Notes: a model not told the origin generated them from the sequence alone. A stretch of DNA of 64,000 nt from Berberis thunbergii (GCA_003290165.1 QNQO01002067.1:1-64000); one strand, 5' to 3'; numbered from the stretch's first letter, positions 31,556 to 44,002 are shown. A program made the numbers and translations.

Positions 31556-34500
31556 ATGTCGGGAAACAAAGAGAGTGCTGTTGGAGGGTCCGTGGTCGAG
31601 GAGACTGGAAGAAAGACTAGTCGGACCAGCATGCTTGAGGATCGTATGGCCAAGGTGGAGCTGACTATGGGTGATCTCCAAGACAGCGTTGGGGAAATGG
31701 AACAGAAGGTTGAGTCCTTCAATGGGACATTGGCTAGCGTCACTATGGATATCGAGCAACTCGATAGCCGCGTCCATGACCTTGATCTTGGCACTGTGGA
31801 AGCCAAGGACGAGACTCAACTTCTTGTCAACCAAGTTGCGGATGCCATGCGCAACGAGATAAGCCAGCTAAAGGACACGCTGATGGGGCAGCTCCAAGCC
31901 ATTCGGGAGCAGGTTGAGTCCTTGCAATCGGATGTCAACCTATGCAAGGCGGTTGTGGCAGGTAGTGCTACTGTACGAGAGGGACCAAGGATGAAGGTGC
32001 CTGAGCCGCCAAGGTACCATGGGAAGAGCGATGCTAGGGAGCTCGACAACTTCCTATGGAGTGTTGAAAAATATTTTGACGCGATGCGCTTGGACGACGA
32101 TGAGTCCAAGATCACTACCGTCACCATGTACTTGGGTGATGATGTCATCCTTTGGTGGAGGAGGCGTGAGTCGGATATCAAGAAGGGTATTTGCTCACTT
32201 AAGACTTGGGACGAGTTCAAGGCGGATTTCAAGCGGCAATTCTATCCGGAGAATGAGGAGGAAGTTGCTATGAAGAGGCTGCGTGGATTGAAGCATACAG
32301 GATCAATCAAAGAGTATGTCAAACAGTTCACTTCTCTTATGCTTGAAGTCTCGGACATGCCGGAGAAGACTCAGCTCGTCTACTTCATGGATGGACTACA
32401 ACGATGGGCAGAGCAAGAGTTAAAGAGACGCAATGTTCAATCACTTGCGGAGGCCATCGCAGTTGCCGAATCCTTGTTCGAATACAAGGCTGATTCAAAA
32501 AGCCACAAGGGCGGTAGCAAGGGAAAAGGTGGGGGAGCAAAACCCACCGAAAGAAGCAGCAGTAGCAGCGGCGGCAAGCAGTTCGAGAAGAAGGACAAAG
32601 CCAAACAGTCCTTCTCGGATAGCAAGGTGAAAAATCGCGACTGCTTCTTGTGCGGAGGGCCGCACTGGGCTAGGGAGTGCCCACAACGACAAAAGCTCAA
32701 TGCGATGATCGCTGGCAAGAGTATATCGTCCGGGGAATCATCGGGGGATGAGGCGCAAATGGGGACTTTGCGCTTGCTAAGCAGCGTCAAGGCTACGGTG
32801 GAGCAAAGCAACGTGGCTAAGGTAAGTATGCTGCCCCGTTCAAAGAAATCTGCTCTTATGTTTGTGGAAGCCAAGGTAAATGGCAAGGCTTCAAAGGCAC
32901 TCGTCGACACGGGTGCAACGCACAACTTTGTTGCCTTAAAGGAGGCAACAAGGCTGGGCGTGCAGTACACCAAGGAGCCAGGCACCTTGAAGACCGTCAA
33001 CACAGCACCGGTGCCTATCCATGGTGTAACACGAGGCGTCTCCCTTCATTTGGGCGAATGGAAGGGGATGGTGGACCTGACTGTCGTCACGATGGACGAC
33101 TTCTCATTGGTGCTGGGCATGGAGTTAATGGATACGGTGAAGCCATGGACATTAGAAAGGGATGGGTTGATGACTATTGCAAAGGATCGAGAAGCATGCT
33201 CTGTCCCTGTTACTCGGGAGATCGTGGAGGCCAAGATGTTGTCATCCATTCAAGTGAAGAAAGGCGTGCAAAAGGGGCAAGCAACATTTGTGGCCACGTT
33301 GATCGAAGATGGGCCTCAACTTAGCGAGGTTCCGAAGGAGGTAGCTGCGGTTTTGAAAGAGTACAAAGATGTCATGCCTCCAGAGCTACCCAAGAGACTT
33401 CCTCCAAGAAGGGAAGTCGATCATATGATCGAGCTGGAGCCAGGGGCTAGGCCTCCAGCCATGGCGCCTTATCGGATGGCACCGCCAGAGTTGGAAGAGC
33501 TACGCAAGCAACTCAAGGAGCTGCTGGACGCGGGTTTCATCCGGCCATCCAAGGCCCCATTCGGTGCACCAGTATTGTTCCAACGCAAGCACGACAGATC
33601 CTTGCGTATGTGCATCGATTACCGAGCACTTAACAAAGTAACCATCAAGAACAAGTATCCAATTCCTTTGGTTGCTGATCTTTTCGATAGGCTCGGTAAA
33701 GCCAGGTACTTTTCTAAACTAGATCTCCGATCAGGGTATTGGCAAGTGCGCATAGCCAAAGGAGATGAGCCAAAGACGGCACGCGTCACTCGCTATGGGT
33801 CTTATGAATTCTTGGTGATGCCTTTTGGTCTCACCAATGCCCCGACTACTTTCTGCACTTTAATGAACAAAATCTTTCAGCCTTTCTTGGATAAATTTGT
33901 AGTCGTCTATCTCGACGATATCGTCGTGTATAGCGACAATTTGGAAGAACACGTGCATCACTTGCGACAGGTTTTCCAAGCATTGCGGGAGAGTGAGCTA
34001 TACGTGAAATTGGAGAAGTGCTCGTTCGCCCAAGACGAGGTGTCTTTCTTGGGGCACCGCATCAAGGCTGGAAAGATCATGATGGAACGGGACAAAGTGC
34101 AGGCCATCAATGAATGGGAGCCACCCAAGAACGTTTCGGAGCTACGTTCTTTCCTTGGACTGGCCAATTATTATCGGAGATTCATTTTGAGCTATTCGGC
34201 GAGAGCATCCCCACTGACCGACTTGCTGAAGAAGAAGGTGCAGTGGCATTGGAGTGAGAAATGCCAAGAAGCATTCGATGATTTGAAGAAGGCAGTCACC
34301 GAGGAACCTGTCTTGGCCTTGCTCGATTATGCTAAGTCATTTGAACTTCACACCGATGCATCAAACTTTGCCATTGGAGGGGTGCTTATGCAAGAGGGGC
34401 ATCCCATAGCCTATGAGTCTCGCAAGCTCAACGATACCGAGAGACGGTATCCGGTGCATGACAAGGAGATGACATCCATCATTCATTGCTTGCGGACTTG

Positions 34501-35653
34501 GAGGCACTATTTGCTTGGGAGTCGGTTTACCATCATGACCGACAATGTGGCTACGAGTTCTTTTCAAAATCAGAAGAAGATCAGCCCCAAGCAAGCTCGG
34601 TGGCAAGATTTCTTAGCGGAGTTCGATTATGTCATGGAGTACAAGCCGGGAAAAGTTAATGTTGTTGCTGATGCTCTCAGCCGAAAGGCCATGCTCGCTA
34701 GCGCAAGCAGCGCCGCTAGCAACCTTCTTGATCGGATCAAGGATGGGACTTCTCAAGACCCCTTGGCCAAAGGACTCATGCAGATGGCCAAGGAGGGGAA
34801 GACTCGACGGTTTTGGGTAGAGAATGGGGTGCTCTACACCGTCGGTCGTCGCATTTATGTGCCTAAGTGGGATAATCTTAGGCGAGACATCATGAAGGAG
34901 TGCCACGACTCAATGTGGGCTGGCCATCCGGGGATGCAGTGGACATTGGCACTCTTGGAGGTAGACTACTATTGGCCTCATATGCGGGATGATATCGAGG
35001 CCTATGTGAAGACTTGTCTTGTGTGCCAACAAGACAAGATAGAGCAACGTGTACCGGCAGGACTATTGCAGCCTTTGCCGATTCCGGAAAGGCCATGGGA
35101 GAGTGTCTCAATGGATTTCATATCAGCCTTGCCCAAGTCTGATGGGTATGGCTCTATTATGGTGGTGGTCGATCGCTTTTCCAAGTATGGAACTTTCATA
35201 CCTGCCCCACGCGATTGCACGGCCGAGCAAGCTGCCAAGTTGTTCTTTCAGCATGTGGTGAAGTATTGGGGCTTGCCTCGGAGCATCATAAGTGATCGGG
35301 ACCCAAGGTTCACAGCAAAGTTCTGGACGGAGTTATTCAAGCTCTTGGGTTCGGGTCTACACTTCTCAACAAGCTTTCACCCGCAAAGCGATGGGCAAAC
35401 AGAGAGGGTGAATGCCTTGTTGGAGCTATACTTGAGGCACTTTGTGGGTGCCAACCAGAAGGATTGGGCCAAGTTGATGGATGTGGCTCAATTCTCATTC
35501 AACTTGCAGCGGTCCGAATCGACGCAACAAAGTCTGTTCGAGATCGTCATGGGCCAGCAGCCCTTGACTCCACAAGCCGTTGCGTCGGGCTACACGGGTA
35601 GCAGCTCGCTGCGTACAAGCTTGCACGAGGGTGGCATGAGCAGCTTGATATAA
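31556..35653 (+). CDS. Ty3/gypsy Gag-Pol polyprotein (frameshifted before its C-terminus)
   Basis: The start is taken at ATG 31556 ([11 protein letters not shown]). The few in-frame codons upstream lack an ATG. Order of domains (residues approximate): coiled-coil heptads 20-140; retrotransposon Gag 190-290; zinc knuckle [13 protein letters not shown] about 362; aspartic protease [12 protein letters not shown] about 450; reverse transcriptase with YLDDIVVYS about 784; RNase [13 protein letters not shown] about 930; integrase zinc-binding GHPGMQW and CLVCQQDK about 1120-1155; integrase core with [19 protein letters not shown] and [10 protein letters not shown] about 1185-1280. The frame ends at 35653 because a base is missing near 35600 relative to the continuing sequence; the remaining domain follows in the next frame. 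The element is therefore probably defective, although all other catalytic motifs look intact. Confidence 0.9.
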   Translation: MSGNKESAVGGSVVEETGRKTSRTSMLEDRMAKVELTMGDLQDSVGEMEQKVESFNGTLASVTMDIEQLDSRVHDLDLGTVEAKDETQLLVNQVADAMRNEISQLKDTLMGQLQAIREQVESLQSDVNLCKAVVAGSATVREGPRMKVPEPPRYHGKSDARELDNFLWSVEKYFDAMRLDDDESKITTVTMYLGDDVILWWRRRESDIKKGICSLKTWDEFKADFKRQFYPENEEEVAMKRLRGLKHTGSIKEYVKQFTSLMLEVSDMPEKTQLVYFMDGLQRWAEQELKRRNVQSLAEAIAVAESLFEYKADSKSHKGGSKGKGGGAKPTERSSSSSGGKQFEKKDKAKQSFSDSKVKNRDCFLCGGPHWARECPQRQKLNAMIAGKSISSGESSGDEAQMGTLRLLSSVKATVEQSNVAKVSMLPRSKKSALMFVEAKVNGKASKALVDTGATHNFVALKEATRLGVQYTKEPGTLKTVNTAPVPIHGVTRGVSLHLGEWKGMVDLTVVTMDDFSLVLGMELMDTVKPWTLERDGLMTIAKDREACSVPVTREIVEAKMLSSIQVKKGVQKGQATFVATLIEDGPQLSEVPKEVAAVLKEYKDVMPPELPKRLPPRREVDHMIELEPGARPPAMAPYRMAPPELEELRKQLKELLDAGFIRPSKAPFGAPVLFQRKHDRSLRMCIDYRALNKVTIKNKYPIPLVADLFDRLGKARYFSKLDLRSGYWQVRIAKGDEPKTARVTRYGSYEFLVMPFGLTNAPTTFCTLMNKIFQPFLDKFVVVYLDDIVVYSDNLEEHVHHLRQVFQALRESELYVKLEKCSFAQDEVSFLGHRIKAGKIMMERDKVQAINEWEPPKNVSELRSFLGLANYYRRFILSYSARASPLTDLLKKKVQWHWSEKCQEAFDDLKKAVTEEPVLALLDYAKSFELHTDASNFAIGGVLMQEGHPIAYESRKLNDTERRYPVHDKEMTSIIHCLRTWRHYLLGSRFTIMTDNVATSSFQNQKKISPKQARWQDFLAEFDYVMEYKPGKVNVVADALSRKAMLASASSAASNLLDRIKDGTSQDPLAKGLMQMAKEGKTRRFWVENGVLYTVGRRIYVPKWDNLRRDIMKECHDSMWAGHPGMQWTLALLEVDYYWPHMRDDIEAYVKTCLVCQQDKIEQRVPAGLLQPLPIPERPWESVSMDFISALPKSDGYGSIMVVVDRFSKYGTFIPAPRDCTAEQAAKLFFQHVVKYWGLPRSIISDRDPRFTAKFWTELFKLLGSGLHFSTSFHPQSDGQTERVNALLELYLRHFVGANQKDWAKLMDVAQFSFNLQRSESTQQSLFEIVMGQQPLTPQAVASGYTGSSSLRTSLHEGGMSSLI

Positions 35654-36171
35654 CGAAGGCGTACTTAGACAAGGCGTCTAAGAAGATGAAGAAGTGGGCA
35701 GACAAGCATAGACGCCCTCTCGAGTTCCAAGTGGGCGAGATGGTCATGGTCAAGTTGCTGCCACAACAGTTCAAGGTCTTCCGCTCAGTGCACAAGGGAC
35801 TAGTGCGGAAGTACGAGGGGCCATTTCCCATCTTACGGAAGGTCGGGAGAGTTTCTTACAAGCTTGAGTTGCCGCCCAAACTCAAGATTCATCCGGTGTT
35901 CCATGTGAGCATGCTCAAGCCCTACCATGGTGATAAAGAAGATCCAACGAGGGGCGAGTCACATCGGGCACCAACCGTGGTCGTGACTTCCTTTGATCGA
36001 AAGATCGAGAGCATCGAGGCAAAGAGGTTCATCCGACGGAGAGGTGTGCCAAGCTATAATGAGTATCTCATTCGGTGGAAGGGACTACCGAATAGTGAGG
36101 CCTCATGGGAGAAAGAGGGCGACCTATGGCAATTCCAGGGCAAGATCGCGGAGTTCGAAGCACGGCCTTGA
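35606..36171 (+). pseudogene. C-terminal integrase/chromodomain segment of the Ty3/gypsy polyprotein
   Basis: Continues the polyprotein in the neighbouring frame after the shift: WADKHRRPLEFQVGEMV (integrase C-terminal GPY/F-type region), YEGPFPILRKVG, IHPVFHVSMLKPYH, then a chromodomain with EYLIRWKGLPNSEASWE. A chromodomain assigns the element to the chromovirus branch of Ty3/gypsy, whose integrases target particular chromatin. It ends with TGA 36 nt before the 3' LTR. It has no start of its own. Confidence 0.85.
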
Positions 36172-36189
36172 CGGGGTCGTCAAGGACTT

Positions 36190-36202
36190 GGGTGGGGGAG
36201 AA
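36190..36202 (+). promoter_or_regulatory. Polypurine tract
   Basis: GGGTGGGGGAGAA immediately precedes the 3' LTR and is the expected primer site for plus-strand DNA synthesis. Confidence 0.85.
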
Positions 36203-36851
36203 TGTCACGAGCCATGCCTAAAAATATCCCTCACCAAGGCAACAAGGCATCCAAAGCATCATATGGACGTTGGCAGGAGGCTCGTAAAGGCCCGATGGAG
36301 CAGCAAGCTTTTCGAGATGCCTCCGGAAGGTTCAAGAGTGCTCTTGGACATTTTAGCTTAGCTTTCTCTAGATGCCTCCGGAAGGTTCTAGAGTGCTCTT
36401 GGACATTCTAGCTTAGCTTTCTCTAGAGTGTTCTAGCATGGATGAGTCTAGAACACCCTTGTACAGATTTGTGTAGTATTTTCTAGAAGCCTCCTTGTAA
36501 TTTCTAGTTCCTTTGGAGGTGGGAACTTTCTAGATGCATAGAGAATACTCCTTTGAAGGAGGATTGTGGAAGGTTCTAGGCTAGAAGCCTCTAGGACTTT
36601 AAGGGCCTATAAATAGGCCTTGGCATTCATTTGTAGGGACATAGAAAGAAACACTTGTACAACTCTCTCAAGCAATACAAAACATTATTTCAAAAAGCCT
36701 ATACACTTGTGCCTTAGCATTTCCTCACTTAAGCTTCCGTAGCAACACTTAGCATTAGCCAAACATCGAAGTGCCTTGACTAGTTAGTCCGACGGGAGTG
36801 TGACGCTAGTAGGCAGCGTGTTAGCCAAGGGAAAAAGGTCAGCACGTGACA
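36203..36851 (+). repeat. 3' LTR of the Ty3/gypsy element
   Basis: 649 bp, the same length as the 5' LTR, with 11 substitutions counted by eye (for example three within the AAACATTATTTC stretch) and no indel. The element's target duplication AGTG follows. Confidence 0.95.
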
Positions 36852-36852
36852 A

Positions 36853-37332
36853 GTGGCTTATAAGCTGGCTTTACTAGACACATCGCGAATCCATCCTGTC
36901 TTTCACATCTCGGTCTTAATGAGATGTGTTGGCTCTCCTGAGGTACAAAGTATGCCATTACCAATACTTTCTATCCCCACTTACCCGATCCTACAACCTG
37001 TTGCGATTATTAAAACACGGCAGCTTGCATGGCAGGGGCATCAAATTCCTCAACTGTTAGTACAATGTGAAGGCTTATCCCCTGATGAGGCCACTTGGGA
37101 GGATCTCAGTCATGTGATGAAGGCGTTTCCCCAATTCAACCTTGAGGATAAGGTTTCTAGCGATGGTGTGAGTAATGTTATGTTGCCAACAATGCATCCA
37201 AGTGGACAAATAGCAAATGACCAGGAAGAAGGACTGATAAAGGATGATGACAATGTTGAGCAGACAAAACAACAAATGGGGCAGCAACAAAATAACAGAA
37301 ACATGCACACACCAGAGGATTACGTGTTATAA
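36853..37332 (+). pseudogene. C-terminal pol segment of the old Ty3/gypsy element
   Basis: Resumes the peptide cut at 27792: AYKLALLDTSRIHPVFHISV, then a weak chromodomain-like stretch (LLVQCEGLSPDEATWED). Across the two nested insertions the codons rejoin, which confirms the order of events. The frame ends at TAA 37332, next to the repeated LTR-start segment. Confidence 0.8.
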
Positions 37333-37775
37333 TATAACATTATGGAATTGAGTTACTGGGATATAAATAGATGTAATAGACGATTGTAATAGCATACAAT
37401 TTTTATATAGAAATCAATCCCTCTTCTTCAGTTAATTCTTCTCCCTTTGCCTCCTCTTTTATGTTCTGTATTAGTGTTGCTTGGTTGTTTTCTCTAAAAC
37501 TCTCTGGCTGATTTCCCACTTCGACTCACCAGGTCTGTCTTTATCCATTTCTTGTTGTTGCTTAAAGTTGCGCCAGAATTCGGCATGGCTCCTGACGTCA
37601 AAGTGACACGTTGTCCACGAGAACAATGTTGCGTCTATCCATTGATAAGAGGAAAGACAAAAGAAAACAGTTAATGGACATCATAAAGACCAACTAAGCA
37701 TGTGAACTCTCTGGCTGACTTGCTAGTTTCATTCTGTCCATATCCCAAGGTGGTGATATAAATTGATATCAGTCA

Positions 37776-38763
37776 TAGGGATGGCAGTGGGGCGGATTTT
37801 CACGGATATCTGTCCCACTCAATTCGTATGGGGCGGATTTGGATATGGCTAAATGGGTTTTGGGGCGGATACGGATATCCAAACAATATCCGTCGAATAT
37901 TCGCGGCGGATACTGATTTGGCCATATCCGCCCCACGGATATCCGTTTAAGTATGAAATTTACATAAATACCCCTGACCCTATAAAAAGGAAAAAAAAAA
38001 ACCCTACCCATTCGATTTACATCTCACTCTCAGACTCTCACTTTTGAAGCAGATAAACAAAAAAACTGGAAGATTTACCCAATCGTTCCATTTCTTCAGA
38101 TTTACATCTCTTACTCTCAGACTCTCACTTTTGAAGCAGATCTTCTTCTTCATCTCAATCTCAGAAACAAAAAAAACAGATATTCCAATCTCAATCTCGA
38201 AGCAGAAACAAAAAAACTCGAAGAAGAGAAGCAAAAAAAACATATCTTCTTCTTCATCTCAGTTCATTAAAAGAAGAAGAAGGAATGAAGGAAGAAGGAG
38301 GATGAAAAAAAACAGAACGAGGAAGATGAATTCATCTCAGATCTCAGATCTTCTTCTTCATCTTCAGATCTTTTTTTTATGGGTTTCAGATTTTCATCTC
38401 GTTTATTTTTTGGGGGTTCAGATCTTCATTTCGATTTTTTTTTTGGCTTTCAATCTCGATTTTCAAAGATTTTTTGGGTTTCATCTCGATTTTCAGAGAT
38501 TTTTAGGGTTTCAATCTCGAATTTTTGGGTTTCAATCTCAATCTCGATTTTTTTGGGTTTCAGAGATTTTTCGATTTTTTTTGGGTTTCAGAGATTTTTC
38601 GATTTTTTTTGGGTTTCAATATCAATCTCGATTATTTTTTAGATTTGTTTTTTTTTTGGTTAAATGGGGTGGGGCGGATATCCGCATATCCATTCGGAGT
38701 GGGGATGGATTTAAAAAAAAATGATAAACGGATTTGCTCAAATCCGTTCCGTTGCCATCCCTA
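37776..38763. mobile_element. Non-autonomous hAT-like TIR element (0.99 kb)
   Basis: Ends in perfect 11-bp inverted repeats TAGGGATGGCA / TGCCATCCCTA, with imperfect extension into GGGGCGGAT-type sub-terminal repeats on both sides. The 8-bp flanks ATCAGTCA and ATTAGGCA match at 6 of 8 positions, consistent with a decayed 8-bp hAT target duplication. The interior is low complexity, including a minisatellite based on GGGTTTCAGAGATTTTTCGA (about 38380-38630) and a long but compositionally absurd Phe-rich frame. There is no transposase. Confidence 0.75.
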
Positions 38764-39869
38764 ATTAGGCAATGTATTATCTGTCACTTTTCCATTCTTG
38801 ACATAGAAGAGAAAGCCTACTGAATCATCTAATTATTTCCATTGAGACTTGTGAGCTTTTCCTTCATTTTTAGACCTCCCAGAGTTGTTGGGAGTAGTTT
38901 TTGATGTAGAGAAAGTCTATTGAGAAGTTCATTGGCTTCAAGTAACATCATAAAAAAGCAAGGGCCGAACAACCGTGCTAGGAACTAACTGGAAAGTGAG
39001 AAGATTACCTCATACGATTTCTATAATCTTCTCTACAAAACTATGATTTCAGTTGTGAAATGGATATGTTTGTTCTCCTATTAATTTCATATTAGAGCCT
39101 GTATTATGTACAAATGTGATCGTATGATTGATTGACGCCTTATCACCAACCATGTGAACTCTCTGTCTGACTTGCTGATTTCGTTTTGTCCATATCCCAA
39201 GATGGTGATTTAAATTATGTTTCTATCATCTGCTCTTCTTGATTGAGCAATATACTCTCTGTCACTTCTCTATCTCTGTCACGGAAAGCATCTACCAAAC
39301 AATGACATCGTGATGATTTTAGATTAGGTGAGAGACTTGAGAAAAGTTTGAAGAATAATCACAGCTGTGAGAATGATGGATATTGAAAAATCATAGAAAA
39401 TAGCTCGAGCCTAGTTAAACCCTGAAAGTTCGATAACATCATACAAAAGCAAGGGAAATAGCTCGAGCCTCATTAAACCCTGAAAGTCCGTTTCTATAAA
39501 CTATGATCTTAGTTGTGAAATGGATATGTTTATTCTCTTATAAATTTCATATTGGAGCCTGTATTATGTACAACTTTGATCATATGAAAGATTGACGTCT
39601 TATCACCAAGCATGTCACTTCTCTATTACTTGAAGATCCTCAATTGGGTTGGCTATAACCTTACATCAACCACTACTCTCTGATTGACGTGAGAAGCCTA
39701 CATCATACGGTTACTCCAATTAATTTCATATTCGAGCCTTTATTATGTACAATTGTGATCGTATGACTGATTGACGTCTTATAGCTCGAGCCTCGTTAAA
39801 CCATGAAAGTAGAGTAACGTCATAAAAAAGCAAGGGCTGAACAACTGTGCCAGGAACTAATTGGGTTAG

Positions 39870-41857
39870 TGATATTCACATAATTATTACATAATATATC
39901 TCTCAATTTATATATGTTAGTGTTTCGATTATTATATTTTATAGTAATTATTTCGTTTTCATGTCTTTGTAGGAATTTGAGCGTAAACGATGAAATCATA
40001 TTAAGGCAATAAGTTAAGGAACGACAATTGGTCGATTCTAGCGGTGGTACAAAGTAGATGGTCACACATCTAAACCCAAAACCTAAACCCAAAACCAAGC
40101 CCATAACTTAAATCCAAATCCAATGCTAAGCCCAATCAAACCCTAGACACATTCCCTCAATCACCAAAGATTTTGATTTATTTTTTTTCCTTAAATCACT
40201 CATTGAACACTCTCCTGAACCTGTCCATATTCATTTTCTCATAATTCTCTTTAAATACAAAAATTCAATGGATGAGAAAGGGGGGAAGAGAAGGGAAAAG
40301 AAAAATTGCAGAAAATTCAACCCTCTTCCTCACAACATGATTTTCATCACACCAGAGCCATCACCATTACCACCTCACCCCGCCACCACCGTGCGAGCAC
40401 CGTCACCACCACGAAATAGGAGAGTGACAACCCTGTTTCGCATCAGACATCTCCCTGTCCCTGCTCCTCTCCCCTAAGCAGACAACAACCACTACCATCT
40501 CATTCTCCCACCATCAGCCACCCCGCACACCACGAAACAGACCACCACCACCAGTAATCACCGTGAAACAGGGGCGTGACAACCCTGTTTCACGTTAAAA
40601 ACATCACCTCGCCACTGAGCCTTGCCATCACCACCATTACCCTTCATCTCGTCGTCCCTCCCTCTCTCTCAGCCACCACCATCGCACGAGCACCGCCACC
40701 ACCACGAAACAGGGGAGTGACAACCCTGTTTCGCGTCAGATCTCGGCCTCGCCACAGACCTTAATCCCCTCTCTCGGTCCTCCTTCCTGTTTTTCTCCCT
40801 TCTCCACCTCGCTCTCTCTGTTCCCGCATCACAACAGACCGAGAACAACCACCACACCGCGAAACAGAGCCTCACCGCGGCTCTGTTTCACCTTGCCGCC
40901 GCCACTGTTCCTCCTATTCTCTCGGCCTCTCTTCATCTCGAGCTCTCTCACGACAACCTTCGCAAGCGGCGCTTCAGCAGGCGGCACAAATCACCACGAC
41001 AGTAGAAACAGGGAGTGCACCGCTTATCCTCCTTCACGTTTTTTTCCTTATCTCAGTGTTTCCTCACCCTCTCTCTGTTTTCTAGCAGGTCCGGAGCAGG
41101 TTGGAGGATGACGAAGCTTGCGAGGAGCGAAGAATAGCGTCGCAAGCGGCGCTGTCGTGCTGGAGACGAAGGAGTACCGCAGCGGTACTGTAGCTCTGGC
41201 GGGAAATAACAGAATTCTAATTTCACTATTTGCACCCCCGATTTCTCTCTGTACTACCACAGAGCTTGTGTACTTCATTTTCTCGGGATCCGTGTTTGGA
41301 CCAACTGCTGAGTACAACCACATCGAGTTTGCGACAAACTAAATGGGTTGTATAAGTTATTGTGATTGATTTTACTGAATTGTGTGCTCAATTACTAATT
41401 ACAATTTATTTCTAAAAGTTTTTGATAAATTGCTTTTGCTTGAAATAATTTGTTAATGTTTGATAGAAACATGATATAATTTAATTGAATTTTAACGATC
41501 ACATATTCGGTGTAAGCAAGAGATTCTCATCCCTAAAACTTCTCGTTTTTAAATTCAGTAATTTAGATTTAAATCATTTTTGCTAACTCATTGGTGAGTC
41601 CAAGCCCATAAAATCCACATTTTCTGTTATTTTATTTTTTCTCTTATTTTTAATTTATTTTTAGTTTAGTTTTAAAAATGTTGTAACCCATTATCCTTTA
41701 AATTAGTTTAAATTAAATTATAAAATTCAATTGCAACCACCTTCCTCGTGGGATCGACCAGTACTTGCCGTTGTCTACCAGTTAGGCACCGTGCACTTGC
41801 GGTTATTACAAGTAGGTTAAATTAACCTATTTATTTAGGTTAGTTAAACTCGCATCA
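39870..41857. mobile_element. Solo LTR of a large retrotransposon (about 2 kb)
   Basis: The sequence begins TGATATTCAC and ends CTCGCATCA (TG...CA, inverted TGAT/ATCA) and is flanked by GTTAG on both sides (39865-39869 and 41858-41862), a 5-bp target duplication. The repeat module it interrupts resumes on the far side. No gag-pol motif lies inside, so it looks like an LTR-LTR recombination product. Length, and motifs such as CCTCGTGGGATCGACC near the end, suggest a Tat/Athila-type Ty3/gypsy family, but that is inference. Confidence 0.7.
40411..40889. repeat. Series of GAAACAGGG/CCCTGTTTC hairpins inside the solo LTR
   Basis: Short inverted repeats recur at about 40411-40441, 40563-40593 and 40705-40732 (GAAACAGGGG ... 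CCCTGTTTC, loop about 10 nt). A variant at 40861-40889 is GAAACAGAGCC ... GGCTCTGTTTC. They lie in a CCACCA-rich segment at roughly 140-160-nt spacing. Confidence 0.7.
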
Positions 41858-41862
41858 GTTAG

Positions 41863-42600
41863 GCAATGTAATCTCTGTCACTTCTCCACCACTCGAATAT
41901 CCTCAATTGGGTTGGCTTGCTTTTTCTTGAGTCAATTTAGAATCCGAATCATCTAATTCTTTCCATTGAGACTTGTGAGCACTTCCTTCATTTTTAGACC
42001 AGCCGGAGTTGTTGGGAGTAGTTTTTGACATAGAGAAAGCCTACAAAATAATCATTGACAATCAAATATTGAATCCAGAGAGAAAAACTTAGGAGTTCAT
42101 CAACTTTGGCAACTGTAGCCCCAAGGCGAAGGAACAGTACAAGAAACCCGAAACATGGATCTTGACGTCGTATGTGTTCTTCGTGGTAGTGTTTGCACAT
42201 GAAACCAGAGACATGGGTCCTGACATCGAAGTAACATGTCATCCACGAGAATGGTGTTGCGTCTATCAATTGATAAGAGGAAAGATAAAATAAAATAGTT
42301 AATTGTCATCTTAAAATTCGATAATACTGTAAGTTATCTGATATATTACTCGAGCCTCGTTAAACCCTAAAAATCAGGTAACGTCATAAAAAAGCAAGGG
42401 TTAAACAACCGTGCCAAGAACTAACTGAAAAGTGAGAAGTTTACGTCATACGGTTTCTATAATCTTCTCTATAAACTATCATCTCAGTTTGAAAAGGATA
42501 TGTTTATTCTCCCATTAATATAATATTGGAGCCTGTATTAGGTACAATATGATCGTATGACTGATTGATGTCTTAACACCAAGCATGTGAACTCTCAGGC
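41863..42600. repeat. Repeat unit, copy 1 of a 0.7-kb direct duplication
   Basis: Closely matches 44003-44725 in the same orientation, from GGCAATGTA...CACTTCTCCACCACTCGAATATCC through CAGCCGGAGTTGTTGGGAGTAG to the AACACCAAG near the end. Two shorter related units fill the interval (42717-43400). Coding potential is absent in both copies. Confidence 0.75.
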
Positions 42601-42716
42601 TAACTTCCCACTTCGACTCACTAGGTTTGTATTTATCCATTTCTTGTTGCTGCTCAAAGTTGCCCTAGAATTCGGCATGGCTCCTGACGTCGAAGTAACA
42701 CGATGACATTGCTTGG

Positions 42717-43400
42717 TATAAGCCTTCCGTGTAAGACGTAATGTTCAATGTTAGTGAAATTAATGGTTTTTCTTATGAGCTCAAGTCATTGCGTGTTATC
42801 CTTGACGTAGAGAAAGCCTACAAAAGAATCATCGACAATCACATTGAGTTCAAGTCCTTGATATTATAGAAAATGTCAAGTGAAGGGGGCTCTAACATTG
42901 CTAGAATGTTAGAAAGTGAAGACTAATAAAAAAATCAGAAATAAAAGTGTAGAGCACTGGCGCTCCAAAGTAGAGTGCCACAGCTCTACCGTGGAGCTGC
43001 GTTGCCCCACTTTTTTCTCTGATTGTTTTGGACTATTTTCTATGATTTTTTCAATATCCGTCTGATTATTGGTCGAACTTATCTAAAGTCTTTAACCTAA
43101 TCTGAAATCATCAAGATGTCATTTCTTGGTAAAAGCCTTCCGTGTCGGATGTAATGTTCAATGTTAGTGAAATTTGTCGTTTTTCTTATGAGCTCAAGTC
43201 ATTGCGTGTTGTCGTTGACCTTGAGAAAGCCCACAAAATAATTATCGACAATCACATTGGGTTCAAGTCCTTGGTATTATAGAAAACATCAAGTGAAGGG
43301 AGCTCTAACATTGCCTAGAATGTTAGAAAGTGAAGAATGATTAAAAAAATCAGAAAAAAGTGTAGAGCATCGGTGCTCCAGAGTAGAGCGCCACAAAAAT
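42717..43400. repeat. Two direct copies of a 0.26-kb unit
   Basis: 42717-42990 and about 43125-43395 share AAGCCTTCCGTGT, GTTCAATGTTAGTGAAATT, CAAGTCATTGCGTGTTGTC-like and TCTAACATTG...AGAATGTTAGAAAGTGAAGA in order, ending in GTAGAGC...GCTCCA segments. No gene content seen. Confidence 0.65.
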
Positions 43401-44002
43401 AGTGTTGCGTATATCCATGAAATCAGTGACATGGCTCCTGACGTTGAAGTAACATGTCATCCACAGAAATAGTGTTGCGTATATCCCTTGATAAGAGGAA
43501 AGACAAATGAAAATAGTTAATGGACATCATAAAGTCCGATAATATCATAAGTTATCTGATATATAGCTCTTTCTCAAGTCAATTTAGAATCTAAATCATA
43601 TGATTCATTCCATTGGGACTTGTGAACACTTCCTTCATTTTTAGACTAGCTGGAGTTGTTGTTGAAAATTCCCAATTAGGTTGGCTTACTTTTTCTCGAG
43701 TCAATTTAGAATCTGAATCATCCGATTCTTTCCATTGGGACTTGTTAGCACTTCATTTTTCATATTCAAGCCGATATTATGTACAATTGTTAAACCCTGA
43801 AAGTATGGTAACGTCAGAAAAAGCAAGGGCTAAACAACCATGCCAGGAACTAATTGGAAAGTGAGAAGCTCACATCATACAGTTTCTATAATCTTTTCGA
43901 TAAACTATGATCTTAGTTTGAATTGAATTCAGAGAGGACGAGTGAAGGAGTTCACCGGCTTCGCGAACTGGTGATTTTAATTGTGTTTCTATCAAATGCT
44001 CC

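Larger units (their letters stand above)
30808..36851 (+). mobile_element. Nearly full-length chromodomain Ty3/gypsy retrotransposon
   Basis: 6,044 bp with two 649-bp LTRs, a Met-tRNA primer-binding site two bases after the 5' LTR, a gag-pol frame, a chromodomain-type C-terminal segment and a polypurine tract before the 3' LTR. LTR ends are TGTCAC...GTGACA. The flanks share AGTG (a 5-bp target duplication would be expected; one base differs). By eye the LTRs differ at 11 of 649 positions (1.7%), so insertion was fairly recent but not current. It sits in the older gypsy element. Confidence 0.95.
25819..37380 (+). mobile_element. Old, internally deleted Ty3/gypsy element (host of two nested insertions)
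   Basis: A related segment of about 65 bp (AGAGGATTACGTGTTAT through ATAAATAGATGTAA) occurs at 25819-25884 and 37314-37380 and probably marks the two LTR starts. Between them lie decayed RNase H, integrase and C-terminal sequences. Gag, protease and most of reverse transcriptase are deleted. The element is interrupted at 27793-30781 (gag-only LINE) and 30808-36851 (younger Ty3/gypsy). Removing both rejoins an open peptide across the junction, which proves the nesting order. Confidence 0.75.

Noticed and set aside
38044..38724. A 226-codon plus-strand frame rich in Phe, Ser and Arg
   Set aside because: It is produced by the repeated GGGTTTCAGAGATTTTT minisatellite inside a hAT-like element; two other frames through the same repeats are also open.
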